Shown: positions 19,924 through 28,863, counted from the first letter of the stretch. The stretch is DNA of 64,000 nucleotides from CAVQJU01 sp963729215 (GCA_963729215.1 CAVSND010000019.1:1-64000), one strand, 5' to 3'. Notes: generated by a model not told the origin, from the sequence alone. Numbers and translations: made by a program.

Positions 19924-20355
19924 CTACTTCTGGGGCTCCCCCGCAGGCGGCGCCGGCGGCGCGTCGGGGCTCCCCGGCGATCCGACGAAGAGGCGCTTGC
20001 CATTCGCGAGGATGAAGTTCCGGCCGACGGCCTTGTTCGTCGCGTCCTTGGCCGCGTAGGCCTCGATCGTGACCTCGGTGCCGATCGGGATGCTGTTCTT
20101 CGTCACGCCCTGGCGGATGAGCGAGTTCGGGCTGCCTCCCTCGATCATCCATTCGACGACCTGGCCGTTCGGGTCCTTCACCTCGAGGTGGAACCAGGAA
20201 TGGGGATTGATCATCTCCCATTTGACGATGATGCCCTTGAGCGTGAGCGGTTTCTTCACGTCGAATTCTGACGAGAACGCGTGATGGGCCGCCACCTGGC
20301 CAACCATGGCCATCAGGCCGACGCCGACTCCCGCGATCAGCTGCTTCGTTCGCAC
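19924..20355 (-). CDS. DUF6152 family secreted protein
   Basis: A 143-residue protein with a signal peptide (LIAGVGVGLMAMVGQVAAHH) and the family core HHAFSSEFDVKKPLTLKG, WEMINPHSWFHLEVKD, WMIEGGSPNSLIRQG and GTEVTIEAYAAKDATNKAVG. The start GTG at 20355 is preceded by GGAGGG. It follows the secreted paralogue at 20379-21428 after 23 bp, presumably in one transcript. The same pairing recurs at 32931-33332. Function unknown; the OB-like small barrel suggests ligand binding in the periplasm (inference). Confidence 0.8.
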   Translation of the reverse strand: MRTKQLIAGVGVGLMAMVGQVAAHHAFSSEFDVKKPLTLKGIIVKWEMINPHSWFHLEVKDPNGQVVEWMIEGGSPNSLIRQGVTKNSIPIGTEVTIEAYAAKDATNKAVGRNFILANGKRLFVGSPGSPDAPPAPPAGEPQK

Positions 20356-20378
20356 GCGTCCCTCCTTGTTTCCGTTCG

Positions 20379-21428
20379 TCAGTTCGAGGTCTTCTTCGCG
20401 GCCGCTTCGGCTGCCTTCTTGTCCTCGAGCCGCGCGCCCGCGAGCGTGTTCGTCACGCCGTAGTTGCCTTCGTGGCAGGCGTGCTCGAAGATCGGGCCCA
20501 CCGATTTCGTCATCGGCGCTTCGGCGGTCCACGGTGTCGCCCAGGTGGCCGGATCGTCCACCGTGAATTTGTAGCTGAGCGTGTCGGCATCGACCCGCGC
20601 GATGCGCTCGGTGACGCGCATGTTCTCGCTCGAGCCGCGGTACGGATTCTTGCCGTTCAGGTTCGTTGTCTCGATGACGAGGGTATCGCCTTCCCAGTGA
20701 CCGCGCGAATCGCCCATCCACTGGCGCATGTTCGCCGGGAGCGGTGCGCGTCCGTCGGTCGGGATGATCCGCGCGTCGTGGATCATCTCGACGAGAATCA
20801 TCACGTACCCCGTGCCCTGGACGATGTGGTAGTTGCTGTTGTAGCCCGCGTTCATCATCGGCGGCCCGGAGCCGGCCATGATCAGGCACTGCGTGCCGAC
20901 CGGCATGTTCTGCACGGCATCGGTCGTCGCGCCCATGCGCCTCCGCTCGGCGGCGCGGTCGGCGGCCCGTTTCTGGCCTTCCGCCGTCAGCGCGGGCATC
21001 CTCCCGTTCGCGGGATCGATAATCATCGACGTTCGCAGGTCGTTCTTGACGAACGCCGACTGGCTTCGGTCCAGGCCGAACTGGGTAAAGTCGTAATGCA
21101 CGTCAGCGACGGTGCCCGGCTCGGTCTGCTCTTGTTCGCGCGCCGCGGCTGTCTTGACCACGGCGGCGAACTCTTCTTCCGTGTAGAACGCCTTCGTCAC
21201 TTTGTCGGGCCGCTCGAGCGGAACGTAGGTCGAGTTGGTCCAATAACCCTGGAAATCCGGTTGGCCGTCAGGCGTGCGGGGCAGCGTCCATTTTTTTGCC
21301 GCCGCCGGCTTCGCAGGCAACGGCTTCGCGGAGGCGGGCGCCTGGCCCGCCACATTCCTTGTCGCGAGCGCGGTCAGCGCGGTCGCGGCCAGCAGCACGC
21401 CGAATGACGCGAGAGCTCGATGTTTCAT
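20379..21428 (-). CDS. Secreted paralogue family protein, type A (copy 1)
   Basis: An intact 349-residue protein: signal peptide ending NVAGQ, then RTPDGQPDFQGYWTN, a basic and acidic middle, GTQCLIMAGSGPP, YNSNYHIVQGTGYVMILVEM, RIIPTDGRAPL, WMGDSRGHWEGDTLVIETTN, KFTVDDPATWATPW and HACHEGNYGVTNTL. The blocks 'G-H-W-x-G-D-T-L-V-x-T-T' and the final Cys-His-Glu-Gly-Asn-Tyr are shared with copy 4 (25313). Expected periplasmic; no enzyme family recognised. It appears cotranscribed with the DUF6152 gene downstream. Confidence 0.75.
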   Translation of the reverse strand: MKHRALASFGVLLAATALTALATRNVAGQAPASAKPLPAKPAAAKKWTLPRTPDGQPDFQGYWTNSTYVPLERPDKVTKAFYTEEEFAAVVKTAAAREQEQTEPGTVADVHYDFTQFGLDRSQSAFVKNDLRTSMIIDPANGRMPALTAEGQKRAADRAAERRRMGATTDAVQNMPVGTQCLIMAGSGPPMMNAGYNSNYHIVQGTGYVMILVEMIHDARIIPTDGRAPLPANMRQWMGDSRGHWEGDTLVIETTNLNGKNPYRGSSENMRVTERIARVDADTLSYKFTVDDPATWATPWTAEAPMTKSVGPIFEHACHEGNYGVTNTLAGARLEDKKAAEAAAKKTSN

Positions 21429-21469
21429 TGTGGACGTTTCCTTTCACTTCGCCTTCGGGCTTCCATTCC

Positions 21470-22294
21470 CTACGGCCTCGGGGTGCCTGGCTTTCGCAGA
21501 TGTCCGTAGATCAGATCTTCGACGAACTCGACGCACCTGAATTCAAGCAGCCGTGCCCCTCGTTCCTTCCGCCGATAAATCGTCATGCTCATCTTCCAGG
21601 GACGCGAGAACACTTTCTTGTCGTCGATGGTGGCTTCCCAGTTCAAATGGTCGGGGCTCGAGGCCGTGATCCGTTCGACGACGTGCAGGGCGTCGCTGTG
21701 AAAATTCCCGGACCGATCGAACCAGCTCAGGTCGTTGAACCCGGTCGTGTCGACGACGAGCGTCTCGCCTTCCCAGTGGCCGTTCGACCAGCCCATCCAG
21801 CTGTCGGCGGGCGCCTCCGTGTGATCGTCCATGTAGATGGTACGAATCGCGCCGGCGTACTGAAAGGCCATCATGACGGTTTTCGTGCTCTGGATGATCT
21901 GGAATGGCTGCGGGATATACATCGCCCGGGGGACGCCGGGGAGATAGCACTTGATCTCGGGGTCCGCCGTGAGGCGCTTGTCGAAATTCGTCTTCTTCGT
22001 CGCCGCCGCCGCCGGCAGATAGGGAAGCGGTCCGTCGAGGACGATGCCGAGTCCCGGAACCACGGCGTCCTCGGCGCCGAGCGCGAGCACGCGGCCGGGC
22101 GCCGCCGAATGTCCCTCGACATCCCAGTCGGCTTCGTTGATGGTCTGCCAGATGCCGTTGAGATTGGGTTTGCCGTCCGCGGTCCGGGGCGCGCGATACG
22201 CGGGTGCCTGGCCCGCCACGGGAATGACACCGGCTGCGGCGATGGCCAGCGCGGTCGCGGCCAGGAGCGCACGTGCACGGAACCGCATTCTCAT
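21470..22294 (-). CDS. Secreted paralogue family protein (copy 2)
   Basis: A 274-residue protein: signal peptide (LLAATALAIAAAGVIPVAGQ), RTADGKPNLNGIWQT, IKCYLPGVPRAMYIPQPFQI, IRTIYMDDHTEAP, WMGWSNGHWEGETLVVDTTG, FHSDALHVVERIT, ATIDDKKVFSRPW and FRCVEFVEDLIYGHL. It keeps the two conserved cysteine positions of the family. ATG 22294 is preferred over farther upstream starts because the signal peptide begins there. It lies upstream of copy 1 on the same strand. Confidence 0.75.
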   Translation of the reverse strand: MRMRFRARALLAATALAIAAAGVIPVAGQAPAYRAPRTADGKPNLNGIWQTINEADWDVEGHSAAPGRVLALGAEDAVVPGLGIVLDGPLPYLPAAAATKKTNFDKRLTADPEIKCYLPGVPRAMYIPQPFQIIQSTKTVMMAFQYAGAIRTIYMDDHTEAPADSWMGWSNGHWEGETLVVDTTGFNDLSWFDRSGNFHSDALHVVERITASSPDHLNWEATIDDKKVFSRPWKMSMTIYRRKERGARLLEFRCVEFVEDLIYGHLRKPGTPRP

Positions 22295-22504
22295 CCTATC
22301 GACTCCGTTCGAGGTCATTCGACGAGGCGTCAGCACAGTCGTCTCGGTAGATCAGCGAGAGTATAAGCGGGCGCCGCCCTGCACGCTACTGTCAACGAGG
22401 AGGCGCGTTTTGGGGCCCGTTTCCCGCCCGTGCCCGCGCCCCGCGTTCCCTATTTGCCAGCGCCGGCAGGCTGACGCATGATTACGGCTCTTCGAGGAGG
22501 CCTC

Positions 22505-22597
22505 GTGCGTATCTCGCTCGACTGGCTGGCTGTCCTGGCGGCTGCCGCTGCCGTACTTCTGATCAAGGCCGGCATCATCTCTGGTATTCCGTGGTGA
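22505..22597 (+). CDS. Small single-helix membrane protein overlapping the YeiH-type gene
   Basis: A GTG start with a good Shine-Dalgarno (AGGAGG at 22494-22499) gives a 30-residue peptide beginning RISLDWLAVLAAAAAVLLIK and ending IISGIPW, essentially one transmembrane helix. Its TGA overlaps the start region of the downstream transporter, which lacks its own clear ribosome site, so the two may be translationally coupled. No homologue family can be named from sequence alone. Confidence 0.5.
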   Translation: MRISLDWLAVLAAAAAVLLIKAGIISGIPW

Positions 22598-23694
22598 CGC
22601 CGCCCGAAACACCGATGGACACGCTCGCCTATCCGGCGGCCGCGACGCGGCAGCTGCCGCGCTGGGCGCAGCTCATCCCTGGCACGCTGCTCCTCGCCGT
22701 CGTCGGGTTCGCCGGGAAGGTGACGGAGCAGTCGATCGCCGAGTACGGCAGGTCGCATCAGCTGACGCTTCCCAACATCGAATACGTTCTGTGGGCGATC
22801 ATCTTCGGCCTCGTGGTGTCGAACACGATCGGCATCCCGGCGATCTTCCGCGCAGGCGTGGACACCTACGAGTTCTGGCTCAAGGCCGGCATCGTGCTCC
22901 TCGGCGTTCGCTTTCTTCTCGGCGACGTGGCGAAGCTGGGTGGCGTGAGCCTCGTCTGCGTCGCCATCGAGCTCTCGGCCGCGATCGTGCTGATGACGGC
23001 GCTCGGCCGCGCGTTCGGCTTGTCGCCGAAGCTGATCAGCCTCCTGTCCATCGGATCGTCCGTCTGCGGCGTGTCCGCGATCATCGCCGCGAAAGGGGCG
23101 ATCGACGCGGACGATGAAGACGCGTCGTACGCGATGGCGGCGATTCTGGCGCTGGGCGCCGTGAGCCTGTTCGCCTTCCCGCTCATCGGCCGCGCGCTCG
23201 GGATGAGCGATCACGCGTACGGCCTCTGGGTCGGCCTGGCCGTGGACAACACCGCCGAGGCGACCGCCGCGGGCGCGTTGTATTCCGACGCCGCGGGCCG
23301 GTTCGCCGTGCTGGCGAAGACCGCGCGCAACGCGACGATTGGATTCGTCGTGCTGGGCTACGCGTGGTACTGGGTGAAACAGAACCAGGGCAGGGCCATC
23401 GGCAACAAGGCCGCGTTTCTCTGGCAGAAGTTTCCCAAGTTCGTGATCGGGTTCCTCGTGATCTCGGCGATGGCGACAGCCGGCGCGTTTACGAAAGCGC
23501 AGGTCGCCGACCTGGCGAACCTGTCGCGCTGGGCGTTTCTGCTGACGTTTGCCGGCGTCGGCCTGCGCACCGACGTCCGCGAGTTGATGAAGCAGGGTTG
23601 GCGGCCTCTCGTGGTCGGCGTGGTGGGGGAGTGCGCCATCGCGGGCCTGACGCTCGTCATGGTCCTCGTCGCGGCGCAACGATTCGCACTATAG
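22591..23694 (+). CDS. YeiH/UPF0324 family membrane transporter (putative sulfate/anion exporter)
   Basis: An intact protein of about 367 residues with roughly ten hydrophobic helices. Diagnostic motifs are FGLVVSNTIGIP, FWLKAGIVLLGVRFLLG, LLSIGSSVCGVSAIIAAKGA, GLAVDNTAEATAAGA and FAGVGLRTDVRELM. The family is often annotated as a putative sulfate exporter, although transport is poorly proven. GTG at 22591 or 22594, or ATG at 22615, could be the start. Other sulfur genes (sulfatase, cysDNH, TauE/SafE) occur in this window but not beside it. Confidence 0.8.
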   Translation: MVTPPETPMDTLAYPAAATRQLPRWAQLIPGTLLLAVVGFAGKVTEQSIAEYGRSHQLTLPNIEYVLWAIIFGLVVSNTIGIPAIFRAGVDTYEFWLKAGIVLLGVRFLLGDVAKLGGVSLVCVAIELSAAIVLMTALGRAFGLSPKLISLLSIGSSVCGVSAIIAAKGAIDADDEDASYAMAAILALGAVSLFAFPLIGRALGMSDHAYGLWVGLAVDNTAEATAAGALYSDAAGRFAVLAKTARNATIGFVVLGYAWYWVKQNQGRAIGNKAAFLWQKFPKFVIGFLVISAMATAGAFTKAQVADLANLSRWAFLLTFAGVGLRTDVRELMKQGWRPLVVGVVGECAIAGLTLVMVLVAAQRFAL

Positions 23695-23721
23695 GGGCGG
23701 CTGACTGAACGAAACGCAGCC

Positions 23722-23775
23722 TGAAAACGGAAAACGGAAAACGAGCCACGAGCCACGAGAAACGAGCCACGAGAC
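23722..23775. repeat. 7-bp tandem repeats (GGAAAAC then GAGCCAC)
   Basis: Three GGAAAAC-type units are followed by four GAGCCAC/GAGAAAC units between convergent genes. The reverse complement, GTGGCTC, recurs three times at 38967-38987. Confidence 0.8.
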
Positions 23776-23779
23776 GACC

Positions 23780-24319
23780 CTACGCGTTGAACTCCGGATA
23801 GACCGTGCGCGCGCACTGCGGGCAGAGCGCGTGGCTGACCCTGAGGTCGGGGGCCTCCTCCAGGTACCGTTCGAGCGTCTGCCACTTCGTGTCCGTGGTC
23901 CGCACGCGCTTGCAGTGCGGACAGACGGGCAGCACGTCGCTCAACGTCCGGATTCGAGCATTCGCTTCCTGCAGTTCGGCGATCAACGTCCGCTGCCGCG
24001 CCTCGACACGCCTCCGCTCGGCCGCCATCGAATTCGTCACGATCGCGACCACCCCGAACATGATCAAACGGAACGCATCGTCTGGTCCGATGTCGAACGA
24101 GAACTTCGGATCCATGAACAGGTAGGAGATGACGGCGGTCGAGGCGCACGTCGCGATCGCGCCGGCGATCGCTCCTCCATAGAGCGACGACGCCATGACG
24201 GCGATGAAGAACAGCGGTGTCGATGAAGGGCGGACGTACGGCCATAGCACCCATGTGAGGGCGGTCGCGATAGCTACCGAACCCAGCGGTATCGCGACCC
24301 GGCGCACGAGAGGTGTCAT
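23780..24319 (-). CDS. Membrane protein: DUF4118-like helices plus cysteine-rich domain
   Basis: A 179-residue protein. Three to four helices (about residues 8-28, 35-70 and 80-95, including FMDPKFSFDIGPDDAFRLIM as in KdpD-type DUF4118 sensors) are followed by a short coiled coil (RRRVEARQRTLIAELQEANA). A compact C-terminal domain comes next, with CPHCKRV, YLEEAPDLRVSHALCPQC and YPE. The two Cys-X2-Cys pairs with His look zinc- or redox-binding. This tail usually ends acidobacterial sensor-like proteins that lack a kinase domain, so a signalling-scaffold role is plausible but unproven. Confidence 0.65.
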   Translation of the reverse strand: MTPLVRRVAIPLGSVAIATALTWVLWPYVRPSSTPLFFIAVMASSLYGGAIAGAIATCASTAVISYLFMDPKFSFDIGPDDAFRLIMFGVVAIVTNSMAAERRRVEARQRTLIAELQEANARIRTLSDVLPVCPHCKRVRTTDTKWQTLERYLEEAPDLRVSHALCPQCARTVYPEFNA

Positions 24320-24427
24320 CTATCGACTTATCGGCCCGCCGCGCTCGCGGCCTTCACCTCCCGACGGCTCCCGTGCTCGGTTGCGCCCGGGGTCCGATCC
24401 GTCCTATCGTCATCGCAATGAGCTTTT

Positions 24428-25219
24428 GTGAATGGCGCAGGCGGGTGGAAGGTCGCGTTGGGACTCGCGCTCGGTGTCTCCTGCGGCGCGTCGGTCTCCG
24501 CCCAGTGGCTGAAGACGCCGACGCCGGGCGTGCCTCGCACCGCCGACGGCAAACCCAATCTGAGCGCGCCGGCCCCGGTGACTGCCGATGGCCATCCCGA
24601 TCTGTCCGGCGTGTGGATGCCCAATACCAGGGCGCTCCAGGACCTCGCCGCAGGCATGAATCCCGGCGATGTGCCCTACCTGCCCTGGGCGGAGCAGCTC
24701 GTGAAAGAACGCGCGAATGGCGCGCGCGGCAAGGACGATCCCGCCGCCTACTGCATCCCCGGGATGCCCAAGCTGATCGTGCTTCCGTATCCTTACAAGA
24801 TCTTTCAGACACCCGGCGTCACGATCATTCTTTATGAGGGCTTTACGACCTTCCGGCAAATCTTCACCGACGGCCGGCCGCTGCCGAAAGATCCCCAGCC
24901 GTCGTGGATGGGCTATTCGGTCGGCAAGTGGGAAGGCGACACCTTCGTCGTCGACACGATCGGGATCAACGACAAGACCTGGATGGACAACGCCGGCCGC
25001 CCGCACACCGATGCCCTGCACACCACCGAGCGCTACCGCCGGCGCGATATCGGGACGATGGACGTGACGCTCACCATCGACGATCCGAAGGCGTACGCGC
25101 GGCCGTGGACCGTGAACGAGAGCCCGTCGCGGCTGGTCGTGGATCAGGATCTGCTGGAATACGTCTGCACGGAAAACAACAAGGACGTCGATCACCTGTT
25201 CGGCGACGGCCGGAAGTAG
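24428..25219 (+). CDS. Secreted paralogue family protein, type C (copy 3)
   Basis: A 263-residue protein: signal peptide ending SVSAQ, two N-terminal 'T-A-D-G-x-P' units (RTADGKPNLS and VTADGHPDLSGVWMPN), AYCIPGMPKLIVLPYPYKI, RQIFTDGRPLPKDPQPSWMG, GKWEGDTFVVDTIGIN, HTDALHTTERYRRRD, TIDDPKAYARPW and YVCTENNKDVDHLFG. It is closest in layout to copy 5 at 28019. Start is GTG 24428. Confidence 0.75.
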   Translation: MNGAGGWKVALGLALGVSCGASVSAQWLKTPTPGVPRTADGKPNLSAPAPVTADGHPDLSGVWMPNTRALQDLAAGMNPGDVPYLPWAEQLVKERANGARGKDDPAAYCIPGMPKLIVLPYPYKIFQTPGVTIILYEGFTTFRQIFTDGRPLPKDPQPSWMGYSVGKWEGDTFVVDTIGINDKTWMDNAGRPHTDALHTTERYRRRDIGTMDVTLTIDDPKAYARPWTVNESPSRLVVDQDLLEYVCTENNKDVDHLFGDGRK

Positions 25220-25285
25220 TCTCGCCCCTGATTTCACTCTCGGGGTTACCCGGTTGGGTAAACGCCGGCCCGGCGGTCCGCGGCC

Positions 25286-25291
25286 TATAAT
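25286..25291 (+). promoter_or_regulatory. Putative -10 element TATAAT
   Basis: A perfect TATAAT lies 21 bp before the ATG at 25313, with GGCGGAGGA between them as ribosome site. No convincing -35 is found at 16-18 bp. Confidence 0.45.
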
Positions 25292-25312
25292 CGAGCGGTG
25301 GGCGGAGGAATC

Positions 25313-26368
25313 ATGATCAGGCGAGCGTGTGTCCTGGCGGGGATCGTATCAACGTTGGTTTTGGCGTCCGGTGCCGGCGCGCAGACGCAGACGCCTGCGC
25401 CGAGAACCGCCGCGCCCGTTCGCCCGGAAGAACTGCCGGCGAAGAAGCGGCTCGCCGTTCCCAAGAACATCAAAGGCTGGACCGCTCCGCGCACGCCCTG
25501 GGGCGATCCGGAAATCGCGGGCGTATTCACCAACAGCGACGAGAGCGGCATCCCGTTCGAGAAGCCCGCGGAATTCGAGGGCCGCTCGCTCGAGGACGTG
25601 ACGCCGGCCGAGCTGTCGGAGATCGTCCGCCAACGCCAGCAACAAGCTGTTGAGCGCGCGCCGACGCTCAGCGAGTTTCCGGGCGCCACGAGCCCGATGC
25701 ACTGGTTCGAAAACTACAACGCCGCCAACAGCCGCGCGTGGCTGGTCCTGGATCCGCCGGACGGAAAGGTTCCACCGGTGACTGATGAGGGGCGAGCCAG
25801 GGCGGCGGCCCGTGCCCAGGCGCGCAGCGGGCATGGACCGGCGGATTCCTGGGAAGATCGGAGCTATTACGATCGGTGCATCACGCGAGGCATCCCCGGA
25901 TCGATGATGCCGGCCATCTACGGCAACTCGTATCAGATTCACCAGGGACCCGGATACGTGGCGATTCGCTACGAAATGGTCAACGAGACCCGGATCATTC
26001 CGCTCGACAGCCGCCCGCACGTCAGCGGGAAGATTCGCGAATACCTGGGCGATGCTCGCGGCCATTGGGACGGCACCACGCTGGTCGTCGAGACGACGAA
26101 CTTCACCGACAAAACGCCGTACCGGGGTTCGAGCGACCAGCTGAAGATGGTCGAGCGCTTCAAACCCACGGCGCCCGACACGGTCGAGTGGTCCGTGACG
26201 TTCGACGATCCGCACACCTGGGCGAAGCCCTGGACCTTCGCGATGAACCTGACGAAGGTGGACGACAGCCAGCGGCCCTTCGAATACGCGTGCCACGAGG
26301 GCAACTACGGGATGAGGAACATCCTGACGGCCGCGCGCGCCGAAGAGCAGGCCGCCGCCAAACACTGA
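25313..26368 (+). CDS. Secreted paralogue family protein, type A (copy 4)
   Basis: A 351-residue protein: signal peptide (ACVLAGIVSTLVLASGAGAQ), RTPWGDPEIAGVFTN, a charged middle region, DRCITRGIPGSMMP, YQIHQGPGYVAIRYEM, RIIPLDSRPHVSGK, LGDARGHWDGTTLVVETTNF, TFDDPHTWAKPW and YACHEGNYGMRNIL. It is very similar to copy 1 (20379) in all blocks. The ribosome site GGCGGAGGA precedes ATG 25313. Confidence 0.75.
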   Translation: MIRRACVLAGIVSTLVLASGAGAQTQTPAPRTAAPVRPEELPAKKRLAVPKNIKGWTAPRTPWGDPEIAGVFTNSDESGIPFEKPAEFEGRSLEDVTPAELSEIVRQRQQQAVERAPTLSEFPGATSPMHWFENYNAANSRAWLVLDPPDGKVPPVTDEGRARAAARAQARSGHGPADSWEDRSYYDRCITRGIPGSMMPAIYGNSYQIHQGPGYVAIRYEMVNETRIIPLDSRPHVSGKIREYLGDARGHWDGTTLVVETTNFTDKTPYRGSSDQLKMVERFKPTAPDTVEWSVTFDDPHTWAKPWTFAMNLTKVDDSQRPFEYACHEGNYGMRNILTAARAEEQAAAKH

Positions 26369-26415
26369 CCAAACGGGCGTAAGATCCGGCCATCTTCCGA
26401 GGAGGAGGTGGCACG

Positions 26416-27990
26416 GTGAATCGCGCGGTCATCAATTTCGCCAATTTCGTCTTCCTGGCGGGGCTGTTTGCCGTTGTCGGCAGCCAGGCCAGCCCGTTTT
26501 CTCGCCCGACCGTGGCCGCCCAGTCCATACCGGCCCCGCGTAGCCTCCCGACGTTCGAAATCGATCGCACGTGGCCGAAACTGCCGCCCAAATGGAGGGT
26601 CGGCGACGCCTCCAGCTTCGCCATCGACGCGCGCGACAACGTCTGGTTGCTGCATCGACCGAGGACTCTCAAGGCAGAGGAATCCGCCATGGCGGCGCCC
26701 CCCGTGATGGCGTTCGACGCGTCGGGCACGTTCATCAAGGCCTGGGGCGGAGCGGGCGCCGGCTACGAATGGCCCGAGCGCGAACACGGCATCTATATCG
26801 ACGACAAGGGATACGTCTGGATCACGGGAAACAATTGCCCCACGAACGGGCTGCCCGGGCTCAAGCGCGTGGCCGACGACCAGATCCTGAAGTTCACCCA
26901 GGACGGCACGTTCGTCACGCAGATCGGCCGCAGTAATCAGAGCAAGGGCAATGCGGATACGCGGAACGTCCACCGCGCTGCGGACGTCTGGATGTATCCG
27001 CGCACGAGCGAGTTGTTCGTGGCCGACGGGTACGGCAATCATCGCGTCGCGGTGTTTGATGGGAACACGGGCGCTTTCAGGCGGATGTGGGGCGCGTTCG
27101 GGAACAAGCCCGTCGACGACGACCATTGCGAAGTCGTCACGCCGCCGAGCGTGCCGGAAGGTCAGGGCTCGCAGAATTTCAGCACCGTGCACGCCATACG
27201 CGTGGCGAACGATGGGACGGTGTATGTGGCCGACCGCGAGAACCGTCGTGTTCAGGCCTTCACGGCCGACGGAAAGTTCGTGAAGCAGCTGGTCAGGCGT
27301 GACACGGCGTTTGCGCGCGACCTGGCGTTGTCCCCCGATCCCGCGCAGCAGTTCCTGTACGTGGGCAACGGTCAGGAGATCGCCATCGTCGAACGCAGGA
27401 GCCTCGAAGTCGTCGGGGCCGTCAAGGTGCCGGGCATGATCGGCGGCGGCCACCACATCGCCAGCGATTCGAAGGGCAACATCTACATCGCGCAGACCGC
27501 TGCCGGCATGCAGAGGCTCATCTTCAAGGGCATGTCATCGTCAGGCTCGTCGGCGCAGTCTGGCGGTGATATCAAGCTCACGAGGGACGTGAGGCTCATC
27601 TCGAGCGCCGGCGCGCGGGCTTTGGCTGACGCCTGTACGGCCTGGGCCGAGAAGAACAAGCAGATCGTCGCGATGGCGATTCTCGACTGGGGCGGCAATC
27701 TCATCGAGTCGCACGCAATGGAAGGCGCGCCGGCAAACGCCATCGATACGGCGCTGCTCAAGGCGAAGTCCGCGCTGCGCTGGCGGCGTCCGACATCGGA
27801 GACCAACCGGATGGTGCGAAGCGGCGAAAACCTCGCGCCGACGTTCATGAACGACTTCCCGCAGCCGGGCGCGCTTCCCATTATCCTGAACGGTCAGGTG
27901 ATCGGCGCGATGGGGGTGTCCAGCGCCGAGGGCGAGAAGTGCGCGCAGGCGGCTATCGATGCCGTCTTCAAGGAACAGGTCACTCATTGA
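26416..27990 (+). CDS. Secreted NHL-repeat protein fused to a GlcG/HbpS-like domain
   Basis: A 524-residue protein. A signal or anchor segment (FVFLAGLFAVVGSQ) is followed by an NHL-type propeller over about residues 60-370, with repeated units such as SSFAIDARDNVWLLHRP, GIYIDDKGYVWITGN, LFVADGYGNHRVAVFDG, VYVADRENRRVQAFTADG and HHIASDSKGNIYIAQT. Residues 385-524 form a GlcG/HbpS (haem-binding DUF336) domain: RALADACTAWAEKNKQ, VAMAILDWGGNLIESHAM, ALLKAKSALRWRRP, GALPIILNGQVIGAMGVSSA and CAQAAIDAVF. GlcG-like domains bind haem or small ligands outside the cytoplasm. AGGAGG precedes the GTG start at 26416. Confidence 0.8.
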   Translation: MNRAVINFANFVFLAGLFAVVGSQASPFSRPTVAAQSIPAPRSLPTFEIDRTWPKLPPKWRVGDASSFAIDARDNVWLLHRPRTLKAEESAMAAPPVMAFDASGTFIKAWGGAGAGYEWPEREHGIYIDDKGYVWITGNNCPTNGLPGLKRVADDQILKFTQDGTFVTQIGRSNQSKGNADTRNVHRAADVWMYPRTSELFVADGYGNHRVAVFDGNTGAFRRMWGAFGNKPVDDDHCEVVTPPSVPEGQGSQNFSTVHAIRVANDGTVYVADRENRRVQAFTADGKFVKQLVRRDTAFARDLALSPDPAQQFLYVGNGQEIAIVERRSLEVVGAVKVPGMIGGGHHIASDSKGNIYIAQTAAGMQRLIFKGMSSSGSSAQSGGDIKLTRDVRLISSAGARALADACTAWAEKNKQIVAMAILDWGGNLIESHAMEGAPANAIDTALLKAKSALRWRRPTSETNRMVRSGENLAPTFMNDFPQPGALPIILNGQVIGAMGVSSAEGEKCAQAAIDAVFKEQVTH

Positions 27991-28018
27991 GGTCCGTGGT
28001 GCTCAAAGCGGAGGATTC

Positions 28019-28846
28019 ATGACCGGACTGGATCGAGCGTCGTCTTACCAGGTCGGGCTGAGCGCGATTGCGGTGCTGTGCCTGCTCGCCCCGGCCGCTC
28101 ACGCGCAGTGGCTGAACTACCGCGTCCCGGGCGCTCCCCGCACGCCCGATGGCGCCGTGAATCTTACGGCGCCGACACCTCGCACGCCCGACGGAAAGCC
28201 CGATCTCGGCGGCACCTGGCTCGACCGCGGCGGCTACTTCGGCAACCTTGCGAAGGACCTGAAGCCGGACGAGATTGTCATGCTCCCGTGGGCGGAAGCG
28301 CAGGTGAAAGAGAATCAGACCAACCTGCACAAGAACGATCCGATGGTCGGATGCCTGCCGCCAGGCGTTCCACGCGTCAACCTGGGGGGCAGTCCAAACA
28401 TGCCCCACCCGTTCAAGGTCGTGCAGACGCCGTCGCTCGTGGTGCTCTTGTACGAAACGTCCACCAACCAGACGTTCCGGCAGGTGTTCCTCGACGGCCG
28501 GCCGTTTCCCACGGACCCGCAGCCGAGCTGGCTTGGCTATTCAATCGGACGCTGGGACGGCGACACGCTCACGGTGGAGACGACGGGATTCAACGGACGT
28601 GCCTGGCTCGACACGGGGTCGGGTCATCCACAGACCGACGCGGCGCGCGTGATCGAGCGCTTCACGCGGCGCGACTACGGGCACATGGACATCGAGATCA
28701 CGATCGATGACGCCAAGGCGTACGCGAAGCCCTGGCGCGCCAAGGTGCCGGTGAGCTTGCTCGCGGATTCCGATCTCATCGAGACGTTCTGCGAGAACGA
28801 AAAGGACATCAGGCGCATGGAGCGCACAGGCGCCGCGCCGCGATAG
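28019..28846 (+). CDS. Secreted paralogue family protein, type C (copy 5)
   Basis: A 275-residue protein: signal peptide (LSAIAVLCLLAPAAHAQ), WLNYRVPGAPRTPDGAVNL, RTPDGKPDLGGTWLDR, VGCLPPGVPRVNLGG, TFRQVFLDGRPFPTDPQPSW, GRWDGDTLTVETTGFNGRAW, VIERFTRRDYGHMDIEITID and ETFCENEKDIRRM. ATG 28019 follows GGAGG. It starts 29 bp after the NHL-GlcG gene, so the two are probably cotranscribed. Confidence 0.75.
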   Translation: MTGLDRASSYQVGLSAIAVLCLLAPAAHAQWLNYRVPGAPRTPDGAVNLTAPTPRTPDGKPDLGGTWLDRGGYFGNLAKDLKPDEIVMLPWAEAQVKENQTNLHKNDPMVGCLPPGVPRVNLGGSPNMPHPFKVVQTPSLVVLLYETSTNQTFRQVFLDGRPFPTDPQPSWLGYSIGRWDGDTLTVETTGFNGRAWLDTGSGHPQTDAARVIERFTRRDYGHMDIEITIDDAKAYAKPWRAKVPVSLLADSDLIETFCENEKDIRRMERTGAAPR

Positions 28847-28857
28847 CCTGGTGTGCC

Positions 28858-28863
28858 TATAAT
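28858..28863 (+). promoter_or_regulatory. Putative -10 element TATAAT within a small palindrome
   Basis: TATAAT is flanked by GTGCC on the left and GGGCAC on the right, 46 bp before ATG 28910. A -35 is not clear. The flanking inverted arms could be an operator or a stem. Confidence 0.35.
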
